The notes beneath the pieces are model-generated. The model saw only the letters and a program-made list of their open reading frames with translations. It was not told the DNA's origin and ran no database searches. A program made the position numbers and the translations under genes. From NCBI GenBank assembly GCA_022448995.1, contig JAKVCT010000008.1:1-48003 (forward strand): a stretch of DNA of 48,003 bases, in the 5' to 3' direction. This document shows positions 27,019 through 35,603 of this stretch, piece after piece. Within the stretch, counting starts at the first letter, position 1. Each line of letters begins with the position of its first letter. Source of the DNA: Saprospiraceae bacterium (GTDB taxonomy: Bacteria; Bacteroidota; Bacteroidia; Chitinophagales; Saprospiraceae).

Positions 27019-28164
27019 ATGCAATTTAAAGAGATAATAGGACATCAGAAGCTCCAAAAGCATCTTATAGAAACGTACCAAGCAGGTCGAACGGCACATG
27101 CGCAGATCTTTCTAGGTACAGAAGGTTGTGGAAAATTGGCTATGGCTATTGCTTATGCACAGTATTTGTTGTGTGAGTCCCCCCAAGCTGAAGATTCCTG
27201 TGGGGTATGTAATTCTTGTCGGAAGGTGCAAAAATTAATTCATCCTGACTTACATTTTTCTTATCCTGTAGTAGGATCAGGTAAAATTAGTACTTCTTAT
27301 ATCAAGGAATGGAGAACAATGCTTTTAGAAAATGCTTATCCTTCCTTGCGAGAATGGCAGGTACAGTTGGGGGCAGAGCAACAAAAGTGTAATATCACCA
27401 AGAATGAATGCGTAGATATTGTACGAAAATTCAGCCTAAAAAGTGTAGAGGGGGCTTACAAAATTCTAATTTTGTGGTTGCCAGAATTCTTAGAGAAAGA
27501 GGGAAATCGCTTATTAAAGCTGATAGAAGAGCCCGCTCCTAATACTGTTTTTATCTTGGTGGCTGAACAACAAGAGAAGATCTTGAACACTATTTTATCG
27601 CGTTGTCAATTACTACGAGTCAACCGATTGGAAAGCCAAGAAATTCAGTCCTATCTCATACAGCAATATTCTATTAGTGAAGAAAAGGCACAGTTTGCAG
27701 CACATTTAGCAGAAGGGAATTGGAATAGAGCCAAAAAATTAGCTGAAGAAACTTCTTCAGAAAGTCATGAACAGTTATTTATGGACTGGCTGAGGATTTG
27801 TTATCGAGGGCATGGTCGAGATTTAGTAAGTTGGACAGAAGGTGTGTGTTCTGGAAAAGATTTTGACAAAAAAGAACATACCAAGCTTAGTCGAGGTGAC
27901 CAAAGTTTATTTTTTCAGTATGGTTTATATTTTTTGAGAGAATATACCTTGCTTAAACTCACTGCGGATACTACAAAAATCCGTCTCCAAGCAGGTATTT
28001 TGCAAGCTGCCCAAAAACTCACCAAAGTTTTATCGGTTGCACAAGCCCAAAAGCTAAGTTTGTGCTTTGATGAAGCAATTTATCATTTAGAACGCAATAT
28101 TAATCCCAAAATTTTATTTTTAGATGTATCCATTAGGGTACATAAAATCTTAAAGAACAGATGA
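27019..28164 (+). CDS. holB: DNA polymerase III subunit delta' (clamp loader)
   Basis: 381 aa. This AAA+ clamp-loader subunit loads the beta sliding clamp with DnaX and HolA. The start (IIGHQKLQKHLIETYQAGRTAHAQIFLG) is typical. The P-loop-like GTEGCGK is at 33-39 and a four-cysteine zinc module follows (Cys52, 61, 64, 67: SCGVCNSC). KLIEEPAPNTVFILV and NTILSRCQLLRV are the sensor-region signatures. The C-terminal collar is divergent, as usual. The order holB, ricT, gldH is one I know from other Bacteroidota. Confidence 0.9.
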   Translation: MQFKEIIGHQKLQKHLIETYQAGRTAHAQIFLGTEGCGKLAMAIAYAQYLLCESPQAEDSCGVCNSCRKVQKLIHPDLHFSYPVVGSGKISTSYIKEWRTMLLENAYPSLREWQVQLGAEQQKCNITKNECVDIVRKFSLKSVEGAYKILILWLPEFLEKEGNRLLKLIEEPAPNTVFILVAEQQEKILNTILSRCQLLRVNRLESQEIQSYLIQQYSISEEKAQFAAHLAEGNWNRAKKLAEETSSESHEQLFMDWLRICYRGHGRDLVSWTEGVCSGKDFDKKEHTKLSRGDQSLFFQYGLYFLREYTLLKLTADTTKIRLQAGILQAAQKLTKVLSVAQAQKLSLCFDEAIYHLERNINPKILFLDVSIRVHKILKNR

Positions 28165-28382
28165 TACCCTCTTTTCTTTAAGGATTTTTCTAAACCTTAG
28201 GATACATTTATTTCATAAAGAATAGCTCACTTTTTAGTGTATAAGTTGAGTTATCGAAATAAATAGACTCCTAGGTCAAAATAACTGTAGTTCCTGTCTT
28301 TTTATAGCCAACCCATTTTTTGAATTTCAAAAATGGTAGAAGGTAGAGTAAAAAGTCAAGAATTATTAAAACTATATATATT

Positions 28383-30221
28383 ATGGGATGTACGAATTGT
28401 TCTTGTGGGAGTTCGGCAAGTGCTGAAGCGCCCAAAGGATGTGGAAGTAAAGGTAGTTGTTCTTCAGGAGGTTGTAATAGATTGAATACTTATGATTGGT
28501 TGGCAGATATCGAAATGCCTAGAGCTGTAGATGGTTTTGATGTTGTAGAAGTAAGTTTTAAACACGGAGCACGAAAGAGTTTTTTCAAAAAGACAGCGTT
28601 TTTACACATTGTAACTGGTGATTATGTCTTGGTAGAGAGCCACTCTGGAGGTTTTGATATAGGTCGAATTTCTTTGATGGGAGAGCTGGTACGTCTGCAG
28701 ATGAAAAAGCGTAAGGTAAACGAGAAAAGCTTTATCCCTCAGATTATTCGTCGAGCAAATCAGCGAGATATTGAGCGAATGGAAGAAGCACGATTGGCAG
28801 AAAAAGAGACAATGGTTAAGGCACGTGTTATTGCCCGAAAACTAAATCTACAGATGAAGATTGGAGATGTAGAATATCAAGGTGATCGTAGAAAGGTGAC
28901 TTTTTATTATACAGCAGATGGACGAGTAGATTTTAGAGAATTGATTAGAATTTATGCCAAAGAATTTAAGGTTAAGATTGAAATGCGTCAGATTGGAGCA
29001 AGACAAGAGTCTGCTCGTATTGGAGGAATTGGAGCTTGTGGACGTGAATTGTGTTGTTCTACTTGGCTGAGTGATTTCAAATCAGTATCTACAGTGGCAG
29101 CACGTTATCAGAACCTAGCAATCAATCAAGCTAAACTGTCAGGGCAGTGTGGGCGATTGAAATGTTGTTTGAATTATGAATTGAATACTTACTTTGATGC
29201 CCTGAAGGATTTTCCACGTCATATAGATCGGTTGAAAACAAGAAAGGGAGAAGCTGTCTTAATCAAAACAGATATCTTCAAACGTATCATGTACTTTGTG
29301 ACCAAAAATGATCAAGCTGGTGGTTCCGAAATCACCAAATTACCTGTGGAGCATGTCAAAATGATTCGCAATCTCAATAAAAAGGGTATTATTCCTGAGA
29401 ATCTACAGGGTGGAGGGACTGAACTAGAAGGTAAATTGACAAGCTACGAACCTGTAGAAACGGAAAAAGAGATTGGTTTTGTGGATGGAACAGGAATAAT
29501 TGAGTTAAAAGAACTCAAACAATTTGAACGTGGTAAGGGGAAGAAGCGTAATAATAAAAGTAAGGGGAGTAATGCTAAGAATAGATCAGGTGGTAAGGGG
29601 AAAAAAGTAGAGACTACTGCAAAAAAAGCAGCTCACCAAGGCAAAGGTAATCAAGCTGAAAATAAAAAGCAGGAGGCAAATACGGGAAAAACTAGACCCA
29701 ATACTAAGAAGAACCAAGGTGGAAATAAGAAAAATCATGCTTCCATTATTACCTCTAAATCATCAGGCAGTGGAAGAAAAGAGAGTATAGAAACTCAAAA
29801 AAAACCACAAGAAAAAAATCAACAGGGTAAATCTAGAAATAAGTCTAGATCCAGCTCTAATAATAAAACTAATGTAAATAATCAAAAGCAGAAAGGGGCT
29901 AACTCGCATTCTCCACAGGTTAAAAAGAATCCACGTGGTCAGCATAATAAGGGAAATAGACCCAATCAGCAAAAGAATAAAACCAAGAATACACAACCTG
30001 CAGCAACTAAGCAAAATGCTGCACCGAATCGAAATAAATCGCAAAATAGGAGGAAAAATCATTCTGAGGCTCATCACAAGCCTAATCAAAATCAACCTAA
30101 TAAGCCACAAAATGCAGAAAAACAAAATGAGGTTTCTGCTAAGAAGAAACCAAGAAGGCACAATCCAAGACGCAACCGTAGAAAGAATAAGCCTTCTTCA
30201 CCACCACCACCAAATACTTAG
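28383..30221 (+). CDS. ricT: PSP1-domain protein RicT/YaaT-like with long basic tail
   Basis: 612 aa. The core (about 45-330) is the PSP1/RicT domain: RDIERMEEARLAEKETMVKA, YYTADGRVDFRELIRIYAKE, and the paired cysteine motifs GIGACGRELCCSTW and GQCGRLKCCLNYE. In Bacillus the homologue is part of the RicAFT complex that affects RNA processing and binds Fe-S clusters; whether this holds here is inferred. The N-terminus adds a cysteine cluster (MGCTNCSCGSS, then KGCGSKGSCSSGGC) and the last 230 residues are a low-complexity Lys/Asn/Gln tail, probably disordered and nucleic-acid binding. Its 3' end abuts the gldH reading frame. Confidence 0.88.
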   Translation: MGCTNCSCGSSASAEAPKGCGSKGSCSSGGCNRLNTYDWLADIEMPRAVDGFDVVEVSFKHGARKSFFKKTAFLHIVTGDYVLVESHSGGFDIGRISLMGELVRLQMKKRKVNEKSFIPQIIRRANQRDIERMEEARLAEKETMVKARVIARKLNLQMKIGDVEYQGDRRKVTFYYTADGRVDFRELIRIYAKEFKVKIEMRQIGARQESARIGGIGACGRELCCSTWLSDFKSVSTVAARYQNLAINQAKLSGQCGRLKCCLNYELNTYFDALKDFPRHIDRLKTRKGEAVLIKTDIFKRIMYFVTKNDQAGGSEITKLPVEHVKMIRNLNKKGIIPENLQGGGTELEGKLTSYEPVETEKEIGFVDGTGIIELKELKQFERGKGKKRNNKSKGSNAKNRSGGKGKKVETTAKKAAHQGKGNQAENKKQEANTGKTRPNTKKNQGGNKKNHASIITSKSSGSGRKESIETQKKPQEKNQQGKSRNKSRSSSNNKTNVNNQKQKGANSHSPQVKKNPRGQHNKGNRPNQQKNKTKNTQPAATKQNAAPNRNKSQNRRKNHSEAHHKPNQNQPNKPQNAEKQNEVSAKKKPRRHNPRRNRRKNKPSSPPPPNT

Positions 30222-30243
30222 ATCGTGGTCAGCTGCCAAAAGT

Positions 30244-30732
30244 TTGTACTATGGACTTTTGCTTATGTTTTGTACGACAGTTTTGGTGAGTTGTGATAAT
30301 CCTTTTTATCAAAAAGAACATGTATTTGCAGAAGATCGTTGGAATTATGCCGATACAGTTGTTTTTGAGTTTGAGATAGAAGATACTAATCGTATTTATA
30401 ATGTATTCTTAGATGTAGTACATAGCAAGGAGTATGGTTATGAAAATCTATATTCAAAGGTCTATATGCGTTTTCCTGATCAAACAACAAAATATGAAAA
30501 TATCTCTTTGGAGTTGGCTGATAATCTAGGTAATTGGTATGGCGAATGTAGTGGAGAAACTTGTACTCGAAAATTTAATTTCAAACCCAATGCTTATTTC
30601 CCAATGAAGGGAAAATATAGTATTATTATGGAACAATATAATCGAGTATCTGTAATGCCAGAACTCAAGAAATTTACAATGAGAATTGAGCAGACAGACA
30701 AGGTTCGGGGAACTAAAGATGTCAAAAAGTAA
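30244..30732 (+). CDS. gldH: Gliding motility lipoprotein GldH
   Basis: GldH is a lipoprotein needed for gliding and type IX secretion in Flavobacterium. The mature part matches the family: NYADTVVFEFEIEDTNRIYN, then ENLYSKVYMRFPD, ELADNLGNWYGECSGE and FPMKGKYSIIMEQYNR. The lipobox is VLVSC. The start is uncertain because no ATG gives a full signal peptide. The ATG at 30265 leaves only nine residues before the Cys; the TTG at 30244 (16 residues) is preferred. The open frame continues upstream inside ricT, and a rare ATA start at 30214 would add Arg and Lys to the n-region. It is coupled to ricT and followed by an M28 peptidase. Confidence 0.8.
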   Translation: MYYGLLLMFCTTVLVSCDNPFYQKEHVFAEDRWNYADTVVFEFEIEDTNRIYNVFLDVVHSKEYGYENLYSKVYMRFPDQTTKYENISLELADNLGNWYGECSGETCTRKFNFKPNAYFPMKGKYSIIMEQYNRVSVMPELKKFTMRIEQTDKVRGTKDVKK

Positions 30733-30780
30733 ACTTATAAAAAATAATTCATCAAAATAATACCTATTGTGAACAACTTA

Positions 30781-31785
30781 ATGAAATGGTGCATCTTATT
30801 GATGAGCCTAAGTCTAGGAATAGTAGCTTGTGAGACAGATAAACCTACTGGGGAAGGTGGTGCTGGAGTCGATGTCGATCCACCTCCAATTAAAAACAAG
30901 GTGAAAGCACCAAAATTTGATAAAGACAAGGCTTATGGTTTTGTTAAAACTCAGGTAGATTTTGGATCACGTGTGCCTGGATCCGTTGCACATGATAGTT
31001 GTGCACAATGGTTAGTGGCACAACTCGAATCGTTTGGAGCAGAAACTATCATGCAAAATGGTGAGACTGAACGCCATGATGGAAAGCGTTTTCCTGTGAA
31101 AAATATTATTGGATCTTTTAATCCAAATGCAAAGAAACGTGTGTTGCTATGTGCACATTGGGATTCACGTTATCTTGCTGATCACGACGATGATGAAAGT
31201 CGACACAATGAACCTATTTTGGGTGCGGATGATGGGGCAAGTGGTGTTGGTGTTTTGTTAGAAATTGCACGCCAAATTCAACAACAACCATTAGAAAAGA
31301 TTGGAGTAGATATTATCTTTTTTGATATGGAAGACCAAGGTATATCAGGAGTACCTAATATGACAAATTCGGATAAAACTTGGTGTTTAGGCTCTCAATA
31401 TTGGGCTAGAAACAAACACAAATCAGGCTATGATGCAGAGTATGGAATTTTATTAGATATGGTAGGTTCCAAAAATGCGCGTTTTCCAAAAGAAGGTTTT
31501 TCTGTAGAACATGTAGGTCCTCAGGTAAATAGAATTTGGAAAAAAGCAAAGGAAAAAGGTTTTGGTAAATGGTTTGTAGATCAAGAGGTTGGGCCAATTA
31601 TAGATGATCATGTCTTTGTAACTACTATGGGGGGAATCCCAACATTAGATATTATTAATTTGCCTGGTGGTGGGCGTACTTTCGGACATTACTGGCACAC
31701 CCATAAGGATAATATGGATGTAATTGACAAACATACACTGAAGGCTGTTGGACAAACTGTCCTCACTGTTCTCTATGAAGGTTAG
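30781..31785 (+). CDS. M28-family peptidase / glutaminyl cyclase-like lipoprotein
   Basis: 334 aa from the ATG at 30781; a GTG at 30769 could add four residues. A signal peptide with lipobox GIVAC places it in the envelope. Zinc ligands of the M28 fold are all visible: His and Asp in CAHWDSR, Asp in GADDGASG, Glu in FFDMEDQG, Asp in LLDMVGSK, and His in HYWHTHKDNMD. The segment DFGSRVPGSVAHDSC with GGGRTFGHYWHTHKD fits the branch with bacterial glutaminyl-peptide cyclotransferases, so it may cyclise N-terminal Gln, which exported Bacteroidota proteins often carry after signal cleavage. Aminopeptidase activity is the alternative. Confidence 0.88.
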   Translation: MKWCILLMSLSLGIVACETDKPTGEGGAGVDVDPPPIKNKVKAPKFDKDKAYGFVKTQVDFGSRVPGSVAHDSCAQWLVAQLESFGAETIMQNGETERHDGKRFPVKNIIGSFNPNAKKRVLLCAHWDSRYLADHDDDESRHNEPILGADDGASGVGVLLEIARQIQQQPLEKIGVDIIFFDMEDQGISGVPNMTNSDKTWCLGSQYWARNKHKSGYDAEYGILLDMVGSKNARFPKEGFSVEHVGPQVNRIWKKAKEKGFGKWFVDQEVGPIIDDHVFVTTMGGIPTLDIINLPGGGRTFGHYWHTHKDNMDVIDKHTLKAVGQTVLTVLYEG

Positions 31786-31811
31786 TCCAATTTATTGGTA
31801 TTTATATACAT

Positions 31812-31857
31812 AAACAAAAAAGCAATTTATGAATATTCATAAATTGCTTTTTTGTTT
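31812..31857. terminator. Strong bidirectional terminator
   Basis: A perfect 23+23-bp palindrome without spacer (core GCAATTTATGAATATTCATA) has A6/T6 near its ends. It lies 27 bp after the M28 stop and before the minus-strand stop at 31940, so it serves both. Confidence 0.88.
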
Positions 31858-31939
31858 GGAGGCAAAGGTAGGTAGGGAGGTTCATCAGAAGATAAAGTAT
31901 CCGATCGTCCCTAAGTATGCTTATCTACTTAGATACACT

Positions 31940-32380
31940 CTAAGAGAAATGTCCAACACCATTAGCCATTAATGTTGCTAGTAGTGGTACTACAAACATA
32001 ATCATCAATTGTAAACGAACATACCACTTTAGATGTTTGGGTACATCAACTACTTCTTCAGCATCTCCTTTACGTTGTTTGAAAAAGAAAATAGTGGGAA
32101 TAATAGATAGAATTCCAGCGAGAATTGCTAAGGTTACTTTCGTATGAAAAATCCAATTTTGGGTATAATACTCTACATTTCCTGTCCCAAACCAAAGAAA
32201 CATTCCGGCAGATACAAATAAGATAGCACTCAATCCATAAATTCCATCTATTTTGTAAATACGTTTTAGTTCACCTCTTGTTAACTGTGGACGAAGTAGT
32301 AGGTGCTCTGAGACTAGGGCACTTACTGCTGCAAATAGACTGATAAAATGTAAGTATCTAAAGAAAATCTCGGCTGTCAT
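31940..32380 (-). CDS. DUF2214-family membrane protein, 146 aa
   Basis: Four hydrophobic segments fill the protein. The N-terminal RYLHFISLFAAVSALVSEHLL, the central IYGLSAILFVSAGMFLWF, HTKVTLAILAGILSIIPTIFFF and the C-terminal LQLMIMFVVPLLATLMANG match the DUF2214 inner-membrane family. Conserved His11 and His26 in the first helices could bind heme or metal, but no function is established. It is a single gene, divergent from the restriction enzyme. Confidence 0.82.
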   Translation of the reverse strand: MTAEIFFRYLHFISLFAAVSALVSEHLLLRPQLTRGELKRIYKIDGIYGLSAILFVSAGMFLWFGTGNVEYYTQNWIFHTKVTLAILAGILSIIPTIFFFKQRKGDAEEVVDVPKHLKWYVRLQLMIMFVVPLLATLMANGVGHFS

Positions 32381-32530
32381 AGTTTGTTTATTTTCGGATA
32401 AAAAATCCTTATTGCAAACAGGAAATTATTTAAGTTGTTTTAAGAAAATCTAAATGCCTACTATTTTTTATTGCAGAATAAATATTTTAAATTCGTTAGC
32501 TTAATATTTCGTACTCAAAAAAACATAAAT

Positions 32531-33295
32531 ATGCCAAATAAATATGTTCAATTTATCACAGATGATCATTTATTGACTTGTATTGATAACTTATATTCTA
32601 GCTATCAAAAAGCGAGAAATAATATCAATAGAGGAGAGTTCTATAAGAATAAGATAGATACTGTAAAAATGATTTTTGATAAGTACTTTGGAGGACAAGC
32701 GGATAAAGACTTAATAGAAGGAGAAGTAATAAGGAAAGCTAATAAAACAATATCTAATGCTATTGGAACATTCCATGAAGAAATATTAGGAGGTATAAAT
32801 GGATATATTAAGGGGAACAATAGTGGCTATGATATCAAAGCATCTAATAATTCTATATTTATTGAATTAAAAAATAAATGGAATACTTTGAAGGGTGAAG
32901 ATAAACCAAGTATTTTTAGGAAATTAGAATCCTTCATACAAGCTAATCCTGGTGCTAAGGGGTATTATGCAAGGATATGGGCTAAAAAGTCAGAAGATAA
33001 AATATGGGAGTTTACAGCAAAACAACAATCCTATAAAAATGATAACATCCATATCATTTCTGGAGATAAATTATATGCTATGTTGACTAAAAGACCTAAG
33101 GCATTATTTGAATTATATCAAGCTTTACCCAAAGCTATTAATGATTATCTTACTAAGATTGGGATTCAAACATCAAAGGTGCAAAGTGATTTATATTCAG
33201 AGATAAATCACTCTGCTGAAGAAACTAAAAGAGAATTGATAGATCAAATCTCTAAAGAAAACTATGATTATTACGATGGGTTTGATTCCTTATAA
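32531..33295 (+). CDS. Type II restriction endonuclease, Eco47II/Sau96I type
   Basis: 254 aa from the ATG at 32531 (MPNKYVQFI); an upstream TTG at 32471 is less likely. The protein matches the Eco47II restriction family: FHEEILGGINGY, a PD-(D/E)xK-type centre GYDIKASNNSIFIELKNKWN (Asp101, Glu112, Lys114), and a C-terminal GDKLYAMLT. Known family members cut GGNCC; that specificity is inferred. It converges on the methyltransferase gene with a 25-bp overlap of the 3' ends. Confidence 0.9.
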   Translation: MPNKYVQFITDDHLLTCIDNLYSSYQKARNNINRGEFYKNKIDTVKMIFDKYFGGQADKDLIEGEVIRKANKTISNAIGTFHEEILGGINGYIKGNNSGYDIKASNNSIFIELKNKWNTLKGEDKPSIFRKLESFIQANPGAKGYYARIWAKKSEDKIWEFTAKQQSYKNDNIHIISGDKLYAMLTKRPKALFELYQALPKAINDYLTKIGIQTSKVQSDLYSEINHSAEETKRELIDQISKENYDYYDGFDSL

Positions 33296-34506
33296 TAAGC
33301 ATTGAGAAAGGATACTAGAGAGTAGCCAATTTCCTCTGCCAGGTTACAAGGAACAGCGTTTCCTATTTGTTTATATTGATTTGAAATAGATCCTTCAAAT
33401 TCCCATTCATCAGGAAAAGTTTGTACTCTAGCATACTCTCTGATAGTAAGGGGTCTAGTTTCTTCTGGATGGCATCGTTCTGTTTGTTTTTGAGCAGGAC
33501 TACAAGTTAATGTTAAACAAGGTTCATTCCAAGCAATTCTTCTCGCCATTCCTGTTTTACCTCCCCCTAAATAATAACTCTTTCCCATGTATGTCTTCTG
33601 TATTTCAACTGGTAAGTCTCTCCAATAACCACCTGGAGGGACTAAATCTAGCACCTTTTTTTTATGTTCAGGATAATTGCTACCCTTTGATTGAGGGACA
33701 TCTGAATCAAATAAATCTCCTTTTTTTAGGGCATCTTCAAGATTATATACTTTTGAGAATGGTTTGGGGTATTTATATTCAATATTTACACCTTTTCTTA
33801 CTCCTATCAATATTAATCTTTCTCTTTTTTGAGGTACTTTATAATTGATTGCTTTTAATATTTGAACAGGTACAATATTATATCCTATTTCATCTAAAAT
33901 AGAAATCATCCCACTTAGGGTTTTGCCTCCATTATGTCTTAATAAACCTTTGACATTTTCTCCAACACAAATTAATGGTTGAACTTCTTTTACGACTCTC
34001 GCAAATTCATAAAATAGAGTTCCTCTAGCATCCTCTAAACCCAATTTTTTTCCAGCATAGCTAAATGCTTGGCACGGGAAACCACCTGTAACTACATCTA
34101 TTTTTCCTTTATATTTTTTAAAGCAGAAATCTGTAATACTTCCTTCTAATACCTCCCAATCAGGTTTATTTTTTTTAAGAGTTGCACAAGCCCATTTATC
34201 TATTTCATTTAAGACTGTACACTCAATACCTGCTCTTTCTAATCCAATAGCTAGACCACCTGCTCCTGCAAACAATTCAATAGATTTATATTCTCTGTCT
34301 GCCTTACAATAATTAGTAATATTTTTATCTATTTCAACAGAATTATATTCTTTAAACATTTCTATTTGTTCACCTTTATATACCCTATAATTACTCATAG
34401 GTTCTCTGACTGCAGGAAGCTTCCCTTTTCTATCCCACCTTCTTAATGTTTCTTTACTTTTCCCTAATATTTCAGAAGCTTCAGATAATGTGTAATGTTT
34501 TTTCAT
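33271..34506 (-). CDS. C5-cytosine DNA methyltransferase with N-terminal MerR-like HTH
   Basis: 411 aa from the ATG at 34506 (MKKHYTLSEA). Residues 5-52 form a MerR/excisionase-type winged HTH (TLSEASEILGKSKETLRRWD, then RVYKGEQIEMF). The methyltransferase follows: motif I ELFAGAGGLAIG (77-88), catalytic PCQ (144-146, Cys145), ENV (183-185), QKRERL (226-231), and C-terminal QIGNAVP. The target-recognition region lies between motifs VIII and IX. It is the protective partner of the Eco47II-type nuclease, so GGNCC is the likely site. The extra HTH could let the enzyme control its own or the nuclease's transcription, as known for some C5 methyltransferases with N-terminal HTH extensions. Confidence 0.92.
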   Translation of the reverse strand: MKKHYTLSEASEILGKSKETLRRWDRKGKLPAVREPMSNYRVYKGEQIEMFKEYNSVEIDKNITNYCKADREYKSIELFAGAGGLAIGLERAGIECTVLNEIDKWACATLKKNKPDWEVLEGSITDFCFKKYKGKIDVVTGGFPCQAFSYAGKKLGLEDARGTLFYEFARVVKEVQPLICVGENVKGLLRHNGGKTLSGMISILDEIGYNIVPVQILKAINYKVPQKRERLILIGVRKGVNIEYKYPKPFSKVYNLEDALKKGDLFDSDVPQSKGSNYPEHKKKVLDLVPPGGYWRDLPVEIQKTYMGKSYYLGGGKTGMARRIAWNEPCLTLTCSPAQKQTERCHPEETRPLTIREYARVQTFPDEWEFEGSISNQYKQIGNAVPCNLAEEIGYSLVSFLNAYYKESNPS

Positions 34507-34529
34507 AACCACCTTATACAAGATTAAAC

Positions 34530-34552
34530 AATGGTTATAAAAATAAACCATT
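34530..34552. promoter_or_regulatory. Candidate operator in the methyltransferase leader
   Basis: AATGGTT (34530-34536) and AACCATT (34546-34552) are a 7-bp dyad with a 9-bp spacer. It lies 24-46 bp upstream of the methyltransferase ATG, between it and a TATATTTG box. It could be the site of the protein's own HTH. Confidence 0.4.
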
Positions 34553-34605
34553 TTATTGTATTGTGCAACAAGAAGTTTGTTAAATTTAGTGATTAAATTT
34601 CAGGG

Positions 34606-34613
34606 CAAATATA
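34606..34613 (-). promoter_or_regulatory. Candidate -7 box for the methyltransferase
   Basis: On the minus strand it reads TATATTTG, matching TAnnTTTG, 100 nt before the ATG at 34506. The -33 element is not clear. Confidence 0.35.
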
Positions 34614-34683
34614 TTTGTTTCAATATTTGACTAGGTTATCTGGATTAACCTTTCTAAATCAATCTAATAAAACGGAAAATTAA

Positions 34684-34959
34684 CTCTTATTAATTCCTGC
34701 CAAAGCAGATGTAGAAGTTGATGCTGTAGCAGGAGCATGGAAGGACAGAAAAGGGCAGGTGAGGCGAATCGGTAAATTCTGGATAAAGCCTATGATAGAG
34801 GATCAGAAAGTTTCGATTTATGGCTACGATAGTTTTTGTTTGGCCTTAGAGCAATTGCTTGATATAAAAATGCTGATGCCTAAAGATAAACTCATTGCAG
34901 AGTGTAAGCTATGCTCATGTGAAAAGAAAGCTCCAAATAAAAACCATAGCAGAGCTTAG
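34684..34959 (+). pseudogene. Gene remnant, DUF6968-like
   Basis: An open frame without an ATG, with protein-like sequence DVEVDAVAGAWKDRKGQVRR, then YGYDSFCLALEQLLDIKM and MPKDKLIAEC. The YGxDSFxxLxLALE pattern resembles DUF6968-type small proteins. There is no usable start except a GTG at 34759 that would cut the conserved part. Its last 60 bases overlap the next frame. I read it as the tail of a gene truncated at the left, at the boundary of the restriction-modification pair. Confidence 0.4.
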
Positions 34960-35377
34960 CGAAGTACAATTTATTAAGTTTGTAAAGTCAGTTACCCCCA
35001 AATTATTCCAAGCGCAAGTTTTTGATACAAAAGATGATTTATTGAATCTTACCCATGATATTTCAGCAGGAGAAAAGTTAATTATTTCAGAACCTATAGT
35101 CATTGAAAAAGAAGTTAGATCCTTCATTTTGAATAATGAAATCCAAGATTTAGCTTTTTATGAAGGAGATGGAAATTTGAAAGAAGCCAAAATGTTTATA
35201 GAGACTTTTCTGAAAGAAAAGAATATTGTTTTGCCTAAAACTTATGTTTGGGATATTAGCTATAATCAAGAAGTAGGCTTGTTAATTATTGAATTCAATT
35301 CGACTTGGGGTGCAGGCTTAAATTCTTGTCATGCAGAAAAGGTTATAGATTGTATCAGAGCTGCTTCTGAAAATTAG
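34919..35377 (+). pseudogene. N-terminally truncated R2K-type ATP-grasp protein
   Basis: The frame encodes the C-terminal part of an ATP-grasp enzyme of the R2K clade (DUF4343-like): FIKFVKSVTPKLFQAQVF, IISEPIVIEKEVRSFIL, and LLIIEFNSTWGAGLNSCH, which carries the Mg-binding Glu/Asn pair. The N-terminal ATP-grasp lobe is missing and the frame opens only at TTG/GTG codons (GTG at 34919 used here). Either a gene remnant or a protein whose 5' part was lost in a rearrangement with the restriction-modification pair. Confidence 0.55.
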
Positions 35378-35384
35378 ATGTCAT

Positions 35385-35430
35385 ATAAAAAAAAAGGCAA
35401 TTGATGCTTCTCTCTTGCACCAGTTGCCTT
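35385..35430 (-). terminator. Terminator of bioF
   Basis: On the minus strand AAGGCAACTG and CAATTGCCTT pair (one G-U) around a 17-nt loop and are followed by a T8 run. It is about 170 bp past the stop at 35604. Confidence 0.55.
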
Positions 35431-35603
35431 CATTCATATTATGAAACGAAAATTAGATCCGAATTTTAAGGACACTTATACTCAATAAATGCATTTTCGA
35501 TATAAGCATTAGAGAACAACTGAGAAAAGCTATTTTTGAGATTTTTCAACAGGGCTTATTTAAGAAGCTGAACTACTCTTCTTTTTCTCAGAAAGGTCAT
35601 GAT

